Assembly: GCF_011326755.1 (NCBI RefSeq)
Contig: NZ_JAAOIE010000005.1
Location: 62,001 to 126,000 of the forward strand
Origin: Cochlodiniinecator piscidefendens
Lineage (GTDB): Bacteria > Pseudomonadota > Alphaproteobacteria > Rhodobacterales > Rhodobacteraceae
Length of the DNA stretch: 64,000 nt
Direction: 5' to 3'
This document shows positions 18,543 through 28,568 of the stretch, in pieces. The first letter of the stretch is position 1; each line of letters begins with the position of its first letter. Position numbers and translations under genes: made by a program. The notes below the pieces were generated by a model. The model was not told the origin of the DNA. It saw only the letters and a list, made by a program, of their open reading frames with translations, and searched no databases.

Positions 18543-18600
18543 CTTTTCACTCGTGGAAAATGAGGGCACCCTTTACCCAAATTTCCAGAGTGGACGGCAC

Positions 18601-20586
18601 ATGAAAATCACAACTGACTTCCCGTATTCAATTACTGAAAATCGCGACATGGCTGTGATGTTGCCCGACGGAACGCGGCTGTCTGCGCATGTTTGGATGC
18701 CGGAAAATGTCGGACCGTTACCTGCTATCTTAGAGTACTTGCCGTATCGGAAATCTGACGGGACCGCGCACCGTGACAAGCCAATGCATGCCTATTTCGC
18801 CGGACATGGCTATGTGTGTTTGCGGGTTGATCGGCGCGGATGTGGGGACAGTGAAGGGCTCTTTGATGACGAATACTCTGAGCAAGAACTCAGCGATGGC
18901 GTTGATATCATTCACTGGATTGCAAAGCAGCCTTGGTGCGATGGAAATGTTGGGATTCAGGGGATTTCTTGGGGCGGCTTCAACGGATTGCAGATTGCTG
19001 CGCGTGCACCCGAACCTCTAAAAGCGGTTATCACCATTGGATCGACTGTCGATAGATACGCGGATGACATTCACTATAAGGGCGGCATTCAGGTTTCGGA
19101 AAATGTTGGTTGGGCCGCAACATCTATGTCATGGTTTTCGACACCACCTGACCCAGCGTTGGTCGGGGAAAAATGGCGAGATATGTGGCTGGAGCGCCTA
19201 GAGGCTACACCGTTCTTGGGCAGCCGTTGGATGGAGCATCGTGACCGAGACGCGTATTGGAAACATGGCTCCGTTTGTGAAGATTACAGTGCGATTAAGG
19301 CCGCTGTGCTTGCGTTAGGTGGGCAGTTAGATGGGTATCGCAATACGATGTCACATTTAGCTGCAAACCTCGAAGCGCCAGTAAAAGGGATTTTGGGGCC
19401 GTGGACTCACAAGTATCCCCATATCAGTACGGTTCAACCCTCAATCGGCTATATGCAAGAAGCGCTGCGTTGGTGGGATCATTGGTTGAAGGGGATTGAT
19501 ACGGGTGTTGAAAATGATCCGGCCTACCGTGCGTATGTGATGGATAGTATCGCGCCATCAGTTAGTTGTGATCATCGTCCCGGTGAATGGGTTTCTGAAT
19601 CTGTTTGGCCTTCTCCTAATGTAATAGAAAAAGCGCTGCCCTTCGGAGATGGTGCAATGGGACAGGCGGGTGAGTTTACGTCAAATCTGTCCTTTGACAT
19701 GAATTGTGGTCAGGCCTGTGGTGAATATTTCCCGTTCGGGTTTGGGCCGGGGGAGCTGCCTGACGATCAGACCAAAGATGATGCGCTTTCCCTATGTTTT
19801 GACGGTCCTGTCTTGGACGAGGATCAAGTCATATTAGGTGCGCCAAAGGTTGCTTTGACGGTTTCGGCTGATGCACCCAAAGCGCAGATTGCTGTGCGTC
19901 TTTGCGATGTGCGTCCTGATGGAACATCAGCATTGATCAGCCTTGGATTTTTAAATCTTCGACACAGAAATGGGTTCGAGGCGGGCGAGGATTTGAAACC
20001 GGGTGAGGCTTATGATGTGACGGTCGTTTTAGATCAGGCGGCCTATCGTATTCCGGTGGGCCACCGGGTGAGAGTGTCAGTTTCTAGCAGCTATTGGCCA
20101 TATATTTGGCCAGAAGAGCAACCGTTTGAGCTACAAATCACTGGGGGCGACTTGAAGCTGCCAATCAAGATCAGGGGCGACCAAGGTTGGGAATTTGAGC
20201 CTCCCGAAATGGGGCCGCTGCGCGATATTCAACAGCTTCGTAAAGGCGACGAATCCAAATCATGGGAAACAAACAGCGAAACTGGTGAAACGGTATTGAC
20301 GATTTACGGTGACCATGGGCGAAACGAAGATCTTGAAAATGGTCTGATAACCGAAAGCGCGGTCAAAGAGGTTTGGCGGTTCGTGGGTAATGATCCGGGA
20401 TCTGCCCGCGCAGAGATTTCGTGGTCTCGTAGTCTTGGCCGCGAGGATTGGGAAGTGCGCACCAATGTTCAGACAGAAATGTGGTCCGAAGCGGGGCACT
20501 TTGTATTGCGGCAAGTGTTAAGCGCGTTTGAAGGGGACAAACAAGTGTTTGAAAAAGTGTTCGAGAAGCGGATTGCCCGAGGCTGA
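18601..20586 (+). CDS. CocE/NonD-family hydrolase
   Basis: Large alpha/beta hydrolase (661 aa) of the peptidase S15/CocE-NonD group. The nucleophile elbow is GISWGGFN with Ser123; the preceding RVDRRGCGDSEG is the oxyanion strand, and a C-terminal jelly-roll (about 400-640) typical of X-Pro dipeptidyl peptidases and cocaine esterase follows. The frame extends upstream to 18529, across the previous terminator; ATG 18601 (KITTDFPYSITENRDM) matches the family. Substrate could be a peptide, ester or amide; no signal peptide is seen. Confidence 0.85.
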   Translation: MKITTDFPYSITENRDMAVMLPDGTRLSAHVWMPENVGPLPAILEYLPYRKSDGTAHRDKPMHAYFAGHGYVCLRVDRRGCGDSEGLFDDEYSEQELSDGVDIIHWIAKQPWCDGNVGIQGISWGGFNGLQIAARAPEPLKAVITIGSTVDRYADDIHYKGGIQVSENVGWAATSMSWFSTPPDPALVGEKWRDMWLERLEATPFLGSRWMEHRDRDAYWKHGSVCEDYSAIKAAVLALGGQLDGYRNTMSHLAANLEAPVKGILGPWTHKYPHISTVQPSIGYMQEALRWWDHWLKGIDTGVENDPAYRAYVMDSIAPSVSCDHRPGEWVSESVWPSPNVIEKALPFGDGAMGQAGEFTSNLSFDMNCGQACGEYFPFGFGPGELPDDQTKDDALSLCFDGPVLDEDQVILGAPKVALTVSADAPKAQIAVRLCDVRPDGTSALISLGFLNLRHRNGFEAGEDLKPGEAYDVTVVLDQAAYRIPVGHRVRVSVSSSYWPYIWPEEQPFELQITGGDLKLPIKIRGDQGWEFEPPEMGPLRDIQQLRKGDESKSWETNSETGETVLTIYGDHGRNEDLENGLITESAVKEVWRFVGNDPGSARAEISWSRSLGREDWEVRTNVQTEMWSEAGHFVLRQVLSAFEGDKQVFEKVFEKRIARG

Positions 20587-20601
20587 ACAGCCAAAATGCA
20601 A

Positions 20602-20628
20602 GCCGCGCACCCTTAGGGGGAGCGCGGC
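20602..20628. terminator. Possible shared terminator hairpin
   Basis: GCCGCGC / GCGCGGC stem with an inner CCCTTAGGG, between the convergent hydrolase and aquaporin genes. The T run is poor, so the assignment is tentative. Confidence 0.4.
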
Positions 20629-20636
20629 GAGCTTTA

Positions 20637-21323
20637 TCACTCTTCGCTATCAAGCGTTCCTGTCCGAAACACCAACCCAGCAGCGACACCGCCAATCACC
20701 GGCGCAAGTACAAACAGCCAAAGTTGACCTATGGCATGGCTGCCAACAAACAGCGCAGGGCCGATGGAACGTGCTGGGTTAACCGAAACACCGGTCACGC
20801 TGATGCCGACGAGGTGAATAACGACCAGCGTTAAACCAATTGCCAAGCCAGCCATTGCTGATGGGGCACCTTTGCCAGTTGATCCTAAGATAACTGTTAC
20901 GAACAGGAATGTTGCGATGGCCTCAAATACAAAGGCAGAGGCAACACCGTATTCGCCCAAGTAACCGGCACCCCAGCCATTTTGGCCTAGACCAGATGCA
21001 CTAACATCGTAGCCAGAGAGTTTGCCTTTCATGATGATCATTAAAACCAAAGCGGCCGCAACCGCACCTGCAATCTGTGCGCCGATGTAGCGAATGGCTT
21101 CCGATATCTCCATTCGTCCTGCCGCAACTGCACCCAAGGAAACTGCTGGGTTGATGTGGCATCCAGAAACGGGACCAATCCCGTAAGCCATGCCGATCAG
21201 CGCGAGGCCGAATGCAAATGATATCCCGGTAAACCCGATGGCGTCGCCCGCGATAACTGCTGCGCCGCAGCCAAAGAGTACGAGGGTGAAAGTCCCAATA
21301 AATTCAGCAATTAACTTATTCAT
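20637..21323 (-). CDS. aqpZ: Aquaporin Z family channel
   Basis: MIP-family channel (228 aa) in the inner membrane with six predicted helices. Both half-helix NPA motifs are intact (HINPAVSLG at 57-65 and SVNPARSIGP near 180-189), and the Arg after the second NPA is the selectivity-filter Arg of water-selective aquaporins. The open frame reaches 21407, but the Met at 21323 (NKLIAEFIGTFTLVLFGCG) is the family start. Likely transports water; glycerol is less likely given the AqpZ-like filter residues. Confidence 0.9.
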   Translation of the reverse strand: MNKLIAEFIGTFTLVLFGCGAAVIAGDAIGFTGISFAFGLALIGMAYGIGPVSGCHINPAVSLGAVAAGRMEISEAIRYIGAQIAGAVAAALVLMIIMKGKLSGYDVSASGLGQNGWGAGYLGEYGVASAFVFEAIATFLFVTVILGSTGKGAPSAMAGLAIGLTLVVIHLVGISVTGVSVNPARSIGPALFVGSHAIGQLWLFVLAPVIGGVAAGLVFRTGTLDSEE

Positions 21324-21413
21324 GCTGCGTTCCTTTTTGATTTCGTTGAGGCAATTTCGCGAATTGTCATTGTTCAAAAAAGGGGAATTGCAGCGAATTG
21401 AACGCAAAGAAAA

Positions 21414-21437
21414 GGCCCCGATGTTTCCACCGGGGCC
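21414..21437 (-). terminator. Intrinsic terminator after pnp
   Basis: Read on the minus strand: GGCCCCG / CGGGGCC stem followed by TTTTC, 27 nt after the pnp stop. Confidence 0.8.
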
Positions 21438-21463
21438 GATTTAGCTGTGAAGCAAAGAGTGGC

Positions 21464-23608
21464 TTATGCCTCTTCTTTGCTTTCTTTTTGCTCTGGCTTG
21501 ATTTCTTCGCCAGTTGCCTGATCTACCACTTTCATGGATAGGCGCACTTTGCCGCGATCATCAAAGCCAAGCAGTTTAACTTTCACTTCTTGACCTTCTT
21601 TCAGAACGTCAGATGGGTGGTTCAAGCGACGGTTCTCGATTTGAGAAACATGCACAAGACCATCGCGTTTTCCGAAGAAGTTCACGAATGCACCAAAATC
21701 AACGATCTTAACAACTTTACCGTTGTAGACTTGGCCTTCTTCTGGCTCTGCCACGATCGAATGGATCATGTCATATGCTTTTTGGATGGCTTCGCCGTTG
21801 GCGGATGCGATTTTGATCACACCGTCGTCGTTGATGTCAACTTTGGCACCTGAGGTTTCAACGATCTCACGGATCACTTTACCACCTGAACCGATAACTT
21901 CGCGGATTTTGTCGGTTGGGATCTGCATTGTTTCAATGCGTGGTGCGTGTGCTGAGAACTCAGAAGTTTCAGACAGTGCTTTGCCCATTTCACCAAGGAT
22001 GTGCAAACGGCCAGCTTTCGCCTGCTCGAGCGCTTTTTCCATGATCTCAGGGGTGATGCCCGCGATCTTGATGTCCATCTGAAGCGACGTAATACCTGCT
22101 TCGGTACCGGCTACTTTGAAGTCCATATCGCCAAGGTGGTCTTCGTCACCCAGGATGTCAGACAAGATCGCATAGGAGCCGTCTTCTTCGAGGATAAGAC
22201 CCATAGCAACACCAGCAACGGCTGATTTCAATGGTACACCAGCGTCCATCATGGACAAGGAACCACCACAAACAGATGCCATAGAAGACGAGCCGTTTGA
22301 TTCAGTGATTTCTGATACAACGCGAACAGTGTATGGGAAATCAGTTGCCGCAGGCAGAACAGCCTGAAGTGCGCGCCATGCCAGTTTACCGTGACCGATT
22401 TCACGACGTCCTGGACCAGACACACGACCAACTTCGCCCACTGAGTAGGGTGGGAAGTTGTAGTGCAGCATGAAGTTTGAACGATATGTGCCGTGAAGCG
22501 CATCGATCATTTGCTCATCATCACCGGTGCCCAATGTGGTCACAACCAAGCCCTGAGTTTCGCCGCGTGTGAACAAGGCAGAACCGTGGGTCCGTGGCAA
22601 GAAACCAGTTTCGGACTGAATGTCACGAATTTCGTCTGTTGCGCGACCGTCAATACGTTTGCCGGTTTTCACAACGTCACCGCGTAGAATGCTGGCTTCG
22701 AGTTTTTTCAAAGCGGAGCCGAGGTTCACATCTGCGAGTTGCTCTTCGCTCAAGGCACCTAGGATGGTGTCGCGTGCCGCAGAAACCGCAGCTGTGCGTT
22801 CTTGCTTGTCACCGATTGCAAATGCAGCGCGCATTTCTGTTTCGCCAGCAGCTTTTACAGCAGCAGACAATTCAGAGTAGTCAGGCGCTTGGAAATCAAA
22901 CATCTCTTTTGCGCAATCTTCGGCCAGATCAATGATCAGGTCGAGAACTGGCTGGATAGAATCGTGCGCAAATTTCACCGCACCAAGCATTTCTGCTTCG
23001 GACAGTTCGTATGCTTCTGATTCAACCATCATGACCGCATCTTTGGTTCCAGCAACTACGAGATCAAGACGCTGATCAGGTTTGTTGCGTAGATCATGCA
23101 TGTCATCAAGATCAGGGTTCAGAACGTATTCACCTTCGGCAAAACCAACGCGCGCGGCGGCGATTGGGCCCATGAATGGTGCGCCAGAAATGGTCAGAGC
23201 AGCAGATGCCGCGATCATTGCAACCATGTCAGGGTCGTTAACCAAGTCGTGTGACAGAACAGTACACATCACCAATACTTCGTTTTTGAAGCCTGGCACA
23301 AACAGAGGGCGGATCGGACGGTCGATCAAACGCGCTGTCAGTGTTTCTTTTTCGGTTGGACGTGCTTCGCGTTTGAAAAAGCCACCAGGGACTTTACCAG
23401 CAGCGTAGTATTTTTCTTGGTAATGCACGGTCAGAGGAAAGAAGTCCTGACCAGGCTTTTGCTTGCGTGCAAAAGTCACGTTGGCCATGACAGATGTTTC
23501 GCCGAGCGTTGCGATAACTGTGCCGTCTGCTTGACGTGCCACTTTACCGGTTTCAAGTGTGAGCGTTTCATCGCCCCACTGCATAGATTTTTTTGTAACT
23601 TCGAACAT
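21464..23608 (-). CDS. pnp: Polynucleotide phosphorylase
   Basis: 3'-5' phosphorolytic exoribonuclease of the RNA degradosome (714 aa). Two RNase PH-like domains flank the alpha-helical linker; the catalytic region [16 protein letters not shown] is intact. The C-terminus has the KH domain ([15 protein letters not shown]) and the S1 domain ([18 protein letters not shown]), then an acidic/basic tail. It lies downstream of rpsO on the same strand (rpsO-pnp order), with a strong terminator between them, so it probably also has its own promoter or post-transcriptional control. Confidence 0.97.
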   Translation of the reverse strand: MFEVTKKSMQWGDETLTLETGKVARQADGTVIATLGETSVMANVTFARKQKPGQDFFPLTVHYQEKYYAAGKVPGGFFKREARPTEKETLTARLIDRPIRPLFVPGFKNEVLVMCTVLSHDLVNDPDMVAMIAASAALTISGAPFMGPIAAARVGFAEGEYVLNPDLDDMHDLRNKPDQRLDLVVAGTKDAVMMVESEAYELSEAEMLGAVKFAHDSIQPVLDLIIDLAEDCAKEMFDFQAPDYSELSAAVKAAGETEMRAAFAIGDKQERTAAVSAARDTILGALSEEQLADVNLGSALKKLEASILRGDVVKTGKRIDGRATDEIRDIQSETGFLPRTHGSALFTRGETQGLVVTTLGTGDDEQMIDALHGTYRSNFMLHYNFPPYSVGEVGRVSGPGRREIGHGKLAWRALQAVLPAATDFPYTVRVVSEITESNGSSSMASVCGGSLSMMDAGVPLKSAVAGVAMGLILEEDGSYAILSDILGDEDHLGDMDFKVAGTEAGITSLQMDIKIAGITPEIMEKALEQAKAGRLHILGEMGKALSETSEFSAHAPRIETMQIPTDKIREVIGSGGKVIREIVETSGAKVDINDDGVIKIASANGEAIQKAYDMIHSIVAEPEEGQVYNGKVVKIVDFGAFVNFFGKRDGLVHVSQIENRRLNHPSDVLKEGQEVKVKLLGFDDRGKVRLSMKVVDQATGEEIKPEQKESKEEA

Positions 23609-23733
23609 ATCGAATCCTATGTTGGCTGCGGGGGCGTATCCCCTTTGGCCGTTTGCGTAGAGGCCGTATGCCTCTGGCTCTTTGCGTTTCCTATCTGATC
23701 TGGCGAGCCCGGCAGACAGACATGCGGAATGTG

Positions 23734-23760
23734 AAAGACGCGCCCGTTGGGCGCGTCTTT
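23734..23760 (-). terminator. Terminator/stem-loop between rpsO and pnp
   Basis: Perfect 12-bp stem AAAGACGCGCCC / GGGCGCGTCTTT right after the rpsO stop. In other bacteria a hairpin at this place is an RNase III processing site in the rpsO-pnp message; that role here is inference. Confidence 0.75.
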
Positions 23761-23766
23761 GATAGC

Positions 23767-24036
23767 TTAGCGGCGGATGCCGAGGCGCTTGATCAGGTCC
23801 TGATAGCGTTGCTCTTCTTTGCCGCGAAGGAAGTCGAGAAGTTTACGACGTTGCGCAACCATCATCAAAAGACCACGACGTGAGTGGTTGTCTTTTTTGT
23901 GAGTTTTAAAGTGCTCGGTCAATGTGCTGATGCGTGATGTAAGGATAGCAACCTGTACTTCGGGTGAACCAGTGTCACCTTCTTTGGTTGCGAATTCTTT
24001 CATGATGCGTGCTTTGTCTTCTGCAGTAATCGACAT
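23767..24036 (-). CDS. rpsO: 30S ribosomal protein S15
   Basis: Primary 16S rRNA-binding protein of the 30S platform (89 aa, full length). The sequence carries the S15 signature ([19 protein letters not shown] and [14 protein letters not shown]) and the usual [15 protein letters not shown] block. First gene of the rpsO-pnp pair. Confidence 0.98.
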   Translation of the reverse strand: MSITAEDKARIMKEFATKEGDTGSPEVQVAILTSRISTLTEHFKTHKKDNHSRRGLLMMVAQRRKLLDFLRGKEEQRYQDLIKRLGIRR

Positions 24037-24169
24037 CGGGGTCTCCTATTTTCAAAGGGTTAAGGCGCAGGCCGGGATGTCGTCCAGCAGGGCCCATGGA
24101 GGGTATCGCACCTCAGTCAAAAGAGGTGGATGCGCGCGTATAGGTGGATTCTTGGGAAAAGGGAAGCAA

Positions 24170-24198
24170 AAAGCGCTGTAGCGGATGTACAGCGCTTT
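24170..24198 (-). terminator. Intrinsic terminator after the RTX-repeat gene
   Basis: Eleven-bp stem AAAGCGCTGTA / TACAGCGCTTT; on the minus strand it is followed by a T-rich stretch. Lies 22 nt after the stop. Confidence 0.85.
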
Positions 24199-24219
24199 AC
24201 TCTCGATGCAAATTTAGGC

Positions 24220-25140
24220 TTACGCAGCTTGACTTTGTGCGACCAACGTAATGTTGCTCGTGGAAAGGTTTGCTGAGTTTTGAACAGAGAGCAAGATTTG
24301 CCCATCCAACATGATATTGGAAAGGGTTGGGTCCTCGTCACTTGCTTCAACACGGATATCAGGTGGCCCGCCTATCGTGTCATCATAAACTAAGACGAGC
24401 GAATCTTCCGACGGGTCGTAATCCATAAGGGTGGCTCCGCTGCCGGTTTCCATCCAATCCCCGAATGTGAATTCATCGGCCCCTTCGCCGCCCGACGCAA
24501 TGTCACCATTGCCAAGGGTAATTGAATCATTGCCAAAGCCACCATTCAGATAATCAGCTTCATCAATGTCATCGCCTTCATTATTTAACACAACGCCTGA
24601 AATGGTATCATTGCCAGTGCTGCCTTGCAGTTGATCCGCGCCTAATCCGCCGACCAACACATCATCATCGCCATTCCCAGAAAGCTGATCATTGCCGTCG
24701 CCGCCGTATAACGTGTCATCACCATCAGACCCTGCTAATGTATCGTCGCCGTTGATTAAATCGTCGCCAGACTGGCCGAACATATCGTCGTCACCATTCC
24801 CGCCACTAAGGATATCAGATCCAACGCCACCCAAGAGCTGATCATCGCCGTCGTCACCGGAAATTTGGTCGTCACCGGCACCGCCTTGCACCCAATCATC
24901 CCCATCGCTGCCTGAAACGGTGTCATCGCCCAAGCCACCATGAACGAGATCGTCGCCCAAAGCGACTGCAATTAGGTCATTGTTCGAACCGCCTTCGACA
25001 GTCTCGGCCGAAGTGTCGGTATCCGTATCTGGGTTTTCTATATCGGTTGAAGGGGGATTTTCATCTTCTTGGGTTTCACTATCCGTATTGATGAAAGACC
25101 CCATCAATAGCGCACCGATTATTCCAGCAATTCCAAACAT
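24220..25140 (-). CDS. RTX (hemolysin-type calcium-binding repeat) protein
   Basis: Acidic 306-aa protein with a hydrophobic N-terminus (MFGIAGIIGALLMGSF), a Thr/Asp/Glu-rich linker (about 20-48), then about a dozen RTX nonapeptides of the form GGxGxDxUx (about 50-215), such as HGGLGDDTVSGSDGDD and GGAGDDQISGDDGDDQ, that would fold into a calcium-binding beta-roll. The C-terminus is non-repetitive. RTX proteins are usually secreted by type I systems via a C-terminal signal; no HlyB/HlyD genes are nearby. The N-terminal helix could instead be a membrane anchor. Function unknown. Confidence 0.8.
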   Translation of the reverse strand: MFGIAGIIGALLMGSFINTDSETQEDENPPSTDIENPDTDTDTSAETVEGGSNNDLIAVALGDDLVHGGLGDDTVSGSDGDDWVQGGAGDDQISGDDGDDQLLGGVGSDILSGGNGDDDMFGQSGDDLINGDDTLAGSDGDDTLYGGDGNDQLSGNGDDDVLVGGLGADQLQGSTGNDTISGVVLNNEGDDIDEADYLNGGFGNDSITLGNGDIASGGEGADEFTFGDWMETGSGATLMDYDPSEDSLVLVYDDTIGGPPDIRVEASDEDPTLSNIMLDGQILLSVQNSANLSTSNITLVAQSQAA

Positions 25141-25251
25141 AAAAGCACCCGTAAGACAAACTTCTCGATAGGATTACCACATCCTATACCCCACACTTCT
25201 TTCAGTCTAGTTGAATGGGGGAAGCTTCCCTATCGCTATATAGTTACAATT

Positions 25252-25545
25252 TTAAGGGTTTCGCGGTTCCTGTATCATTTTCGCGATCTCTGCCGCCCAG
25301 TTTCCGATGACTGGGATGAAATCAATTTTGGATAATGAATATGCCAGCGCTGAAACCAATATCGTAGCGCCAACAACGGTTCCAAATCCAAAAGCCAATC
25401 CGCGTAGAAACTGAAACCCGATTAGTTTCCATAGCGAGTTGTACAACCGCACAAAACGATTGTTGTTCAAATGCGCAACTTCTTTGCGCAACAGGGAAAG
25501 TTCGGTGTGCAATTCGTCTTGGTTCGGTTCCGGTTTTTCAGTCAT
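25252..25545 (-). CDS. DUF5665-type small membrane protein
   Basis: 97-aa protein with an N-terminal charged, coiled-coil-like segment (ELHTELSLLRKEVAHLNN), an amphipathic stretch and one hydrophobic helix (FGTVVGATILVSALAYSL), ending in FIPVIGNWAAEI. This pattern matches the DUF5665 family, whose function is unknown. Stands alone between the RTX gene and the DUF1643 gene on the same strand. Confidence 0.65.
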   Translation of the reverse strand: MTEKPEPNQDELHTELSLLRKEVAHLNNNRFVRLYNSLWKLIGFQFLRGLAFGFGTVVGATILVSALAYSLSKIDFIPVIGNWAAEIAKMIQEPRNP

Positions 25546-25578
25546 ATGGCTGTTGTAATCCCTACCATCTGGATGTCA

Positions 25579-26100
25579 TTAAAACCATGACATGGGTTGC
25601 GTTTTGTACGAGATATAAAGCGGGTGCCGCGGGTGTTGATCCTTAGTTAAACCTAAGTGATACATAGGTTTTTTGGTAGTCTTGAGTAGGCGCAAAACAT
25701 CAGGGCCGCGGTTTAGAAATGCGCCATGCGTACCCCAAGAACAAAGGATGTGGTCAGTCCAAATGCTCGCGTCAATGAGGGCTGCATCATTCTCGGGGCC
25801 AATTGGGTCTTTGGCGCGTTTCATTTTTGCTGGATCGGTTTCACGCCAAGCAAAAATATTAACCGCCCGAAATCCGCCATACCCCAGCGTACGGGCGCGA
25901 CGTTCGCACCGTTCTATGGTCGGGTCGTTTTGAATTTCTGTTGCTTTAGAAGGGTTTAACATCACATAAGTCAGTCGAAGCCCATCTGTATCCCAAACAC
26001 GGGTCAGCGCATACCGGTAGCGTTCGCAATCTGAATATTGTGCGATAGAGGCGGCATCATCTTTTTGAAATTGACGGGTAATCATAGGATGGTTGTGCAA
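25579..26100 (-). CDS. DUF1643 family protein
   Basis: 173-aa soluble protein containing the DUF1643 core: RYALTRVWD, then LRLTYVMLNPSKATEIQNDP, then TIERCERRARTLGYGGFRAV and NIFAWRETDP. The family is widespread and uncharacterised. No signal peptide or membrane helix. The gene is separated from its neighbours and offers no operon clue; start chosen at the first ATG in frame. Confidence 0.8.
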   Translation of the reverse strand: MHNHPMITRQFQKDDAASIAQYSDCERYRYALTRVWDTDGLRLTYVMLNPSKATEIQNDPTIERCERRARTLGYGGFRAVNIFAWRETDPAKMKRAKDPIGPENDAALIDASIWTDHILCSWGTHGAFLNRGPDVLRLLKTTKKPMYHLGLTKDQHPRHPLYISYKTQPMSWF

Positions 26101-26316
26101 ATCATAGGTTGAAATAGCAAGTGTTAACGCCGAAGTATGTGCCCGAATTTCGGCGTATGGTTTCTATGCAGCTTTTATATGGTTTTTATACATACGATTT
26201 CACGTATGCTGCCGTTAACCATATGCGCAGATTTCTCAACACACGCCAATCCGAGCGGCTTTCTGAAAGAAATCCCCGAGATATCCGGTGCGCCGGAGGC
26301 GCTCCTTATGAGGTGA

Positions 26317-26865
26317 TTAGGCGTCGCGCCATGTACCGGATTCGATTCCGTCTAAGGTCCAATCGCCGATTTGATACCGGATCAATCGCAGCGTCGGATG
26401 CCCGACAGCGGCTGTCATGCGGCGGACCTGTCGGTTGCGGCCTTCGGTGATGGTGATCTGAAGCCAACAATCCGGAACCGATTTGCGAAACCGAACAGGT
26501 GGCGTACGTGGCCAAAGCCCGGCAGGTTCATCAATGCGTTTCACTTTGGCTGGCCGTGTCATACCATCCTTGAGCTGCACGCCGCTTCGCAAAAGGTTCA
26601 GAGCGGCGTCGTCTGCGTCGCCTTCGATCTGCACCCAATAGGTTTTGGTCATCTTGTGTTTTGGGCTGGCGATGCGGTTTTGCAGTTTCCCGTCGTCCGT
26701 CAGCAACAATAACCCTTCGCTGTCTTTGTCTAAACGCCCAGCGGCATACACTTTGGGCACATCAATAAATTCAGATAGGGTTTTGCGGGTTGTTCCCTCT
26801 GTGCCGGAATCTGTAAATTGCGACAGCACATCAAACGGTTTGTTAAAGAGAATAACCCGCGCCAT
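26317..26865 (-). CDS. rluE: 23S rRNA pseudouridine synthase, RluE/RsuA family
   Basis: RsuA-family pseudouridine synthase of 182 aa without an S4 domain, as in RluE, which modifies U2457 of 23S rRNA. The catalytic motif is [15 protein letters not shown] with Asp46, followed by KTYWVQIEG and [21 protein letters not shown], all typical. It is the second of two adjacent pseudouridine synthase genes: only 2 nt separate the truB stop from its ATG, so the two are cotranscribed and probably coupled. Confidence 0.85.
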   Translation of the reverse strand: MARVILFNKPFDVLSQFTDSGTEGTTRKTLSEFIDVPKVYAAGRLDKDSEGLLLLTDDGKLQNRIASPKHKMTKTYWVQIEGDADDAALNLLRSGVQLKDGMTRPAKVKRIDEPAGLWPRTPPVRFRKSVPDCWLQITITEGRNRQVRRMTAAVGHPTLRLIRYQIGDWTLDGIESGTWRDA

Positions 26866-26867
26866 GG

Positions 26868-27773
26868 TCAGCGCACAAATACGCGGGTAGGGTGCAGTTC
26901 GCCCGCCTTATAGATTCCGACGGCAATGGCCTGCCCATTGAGCGAGGCCCAGCATTCATCGCCATATTCAACGTCAGAGGCCAGAACCATTCCCGGGTTG
27001 CCGTTTTTCAGCTTCACTGCGCCGTCAGCTGTGGTGGCGAGTTCGGGCAAATCATCAAGCCCGATTTCTAACGGGCGAACGTATTGATCCAGTTCATCGG
27101 TTTTGGCGTGGGCATCGATGGTTTCAATGCTGATCCCGTCCTCGGCGTCAAAGGGGCCGGACCAAGTGCGGCGCAATTCGCGTACATGGCCAAGGCAGCC
27201 CAACATTTCACCTAGATCACGGGCGATGGCGCGGACGTAGCCGCCTTTACCACATGTCAGCTCTAGGGTGACGTGATCTGCGTCTTCGCGATCAATCATC
27301 AACAGGTCTTCGACCCAGAGAGGGCGGGCGGCGATTTCAAAATCTTCATCATCGCGGGCCAATTTATAGGCGCGTTCCCCGTCGATTTTCACGGCTGAAA
27401 ATTTCGGCGGTACCTGCATGATGTCGCCGATGAATTTTGGCAGAGCGTCTTTGATTGCCTCATCGGTCGGGCGCAGATCAGATTCTGCGATCACTTCGCC
27501 TTCGGTGTCATCGGTGTTGGTGGCCTGCCCCAAACGCACGGTAAAGCGGTAGGCCTTTAGGGCTTCGGTGATGTAGGGGACGGTTTTTGTCGCTTCGCCT
27601 AGGGCGACGGCCAATACGCCTGTCGCTTCGGGGTCAAGCGTGCCTGCGTGGCCTGCTTTTTTCGCGTTCATCGCCCAGCGGACTTTGTTCACCACGGCGT
27701 TTGACGAAATGCCTGCCGGTTTATCGACAACCAGCCAGCCGGAAATATCGCGTCCCTTGCGTTTGCGTCCCAT
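26868..27773 (-). CDS. truB: tRNA pseudouridine(55) synthase TruB
   Basis: 301-aa TruB, forming pseudouridine 55 in the T-loop of nearly all tRNAs. The catalytic block [13 protein letters not shown] places Asp47 as nucleophile; [14 protein letters not shown] at the start and [17 protein letters not shown] in the middle are diagnostic. A C-terminal PUA-like extension is present. Upstream on the same strand is rbfA, separated by the DUF2233 gene, matching the widespread rbfA-truB neighbourhood. Confidence 0.95.
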   Translation of the reverse strand: MGRKRKGRDISGWLVVDKPAGISSNAVVNKVRWAMNAKKAGHAGTLDPEATGVLAVALGEATKTVPYITEALKAYRFTVRLGQATNTDDTEGEVIAESDLRPTDEAIKDALPKFIGDIMQVPPKFSAVKIDGERAYKLARDDEDFEIAARPLWVEDLLMIDREDADHVTLELTCGKGGYVRAIARDLGEMLGCLGHVRELRRTWSGPFDAEDGISIETIDAHAKTDELDQYVRPLEIGLDDLPELATTADGAVKLKNGNPGMVLASDVEYGDECWASLNGQAIAVGIYKAGELHPTRVFVR

Positions 27774-27812
27774 GATGCCCTCTTTGTTCAGTCTTTGATC
27801 AAGCTGCGGCTG

Positions 27813-28568
27813 CTAATCGCTTGAGGATGCCGCGTCAACCGTTTCAGGGGAAACTATCCCGACAATCACCCCCAAAGGAAACCCATTGTCCCAGCGATCG
27901 AGATTAGGGGCATAAAGGCGCGAGACCTTCCCATCGAAATAAAGCGCGTTGGGCAGGCCCAAGTGATCGCGAAACAGGCTGGCGAAACTGTGGAAATTGA
28001 CGGTGTTTTCCGAAATGACAAAGGTTGCGGTTTGCCCGTCGGCGCTGACGCCCACGCCGTTGCGGATATAGCGAGAGTCAGACTCAACTAGAAACCGCGG
28101 GTGCAGTTCGTTATTTATCACCAACATTGGGCCGGACTGGGTGGCGTAGGTACAATCAGGTGTATCAGCGCGGAAGGCTTGGGTTTCGATCACGGCAAAG
28201 CGGTCTGGCGTAATGCAAAAAACCCCATTGGGTGTCAGGCCAAAATTGCCGTAGCCGCCGCCATCGACGATTTCGCTGACCACGGTGTTGTCCTCAATAA
28301 ACAGGCCAACGGGGCGGCGATCTTGATGGTACATGCCAGCGTTCATCGCAAATGATAGGATCTGCCCGTCGGGAAGGCTGTCTAGCACTGCGCCGAAATT
28401 ACCGTAAAGGCGGCCCTCAGCATTGGAATGAAACAGTTGGACGTCATCACCGATCTGCGCTGTGCACATCGTGTAGTCGTTGCCCTGATAGGTCACAGGC
28501 TCACAGGCCGCGTTGGCCTTGGCTGCAAAGCCAAAGACACAAAGGAATGCGGCCCAGAGGCGGATCAT
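27813..28568 (-). CDS. Phosphodiester glycosidase (NAGPA/DUF2233) family, exported
   Basis: 251-aa protein with a signal peptide (about 1-20, ending KANA|AC) and a DUF2233/NAGPA-like domain: FAMNAGMYHQDRRPVGLFIE, GGGYGNFGLTPNGVF, SGPMLVINNE and ALYFDGKVSRLYAP. The family includes the mammalian uncovering enzyme; bacterial members are thought to act on surface or wall polysaccharides. Predicted periplasmic. Its ATG overlaps the rbfA stop by 4 nt, so it is inserted in the rbfA-truB translation-related operon. Confidence 0.82.
   Translation of the reverse strand: MIRLWAAFLCVFGFAAKANAACEPVTYQGNDYTMCTAQIGDDVQLFHSNAEGRLYGNFGAVLDSLPDGQILSFAMNAGMYHQDRRPVGLFIEDNTVVSEIVDGGGYGNFGLTPNGVFCITPDRFAVIETQAFRADTPDCTYATQSGPMLVINNELHPRFLVESDSRYIRNGVGVSADGQTATFVISENTVNFHSFASLFRDHLGLPNALYFDGKVSRLYAPNLDRWDNGFPLGVIVGIVSPETVDAASSSD

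Noticed and set aside
24480-25000. Short periodic DNA repeats that could suggest a CRISPR array
   Set aside because: The periodicity is the coding of RTX nonapeptides in a continuous minus-strand frame; there are no uniform repeats with unique spacers and no cas genes.
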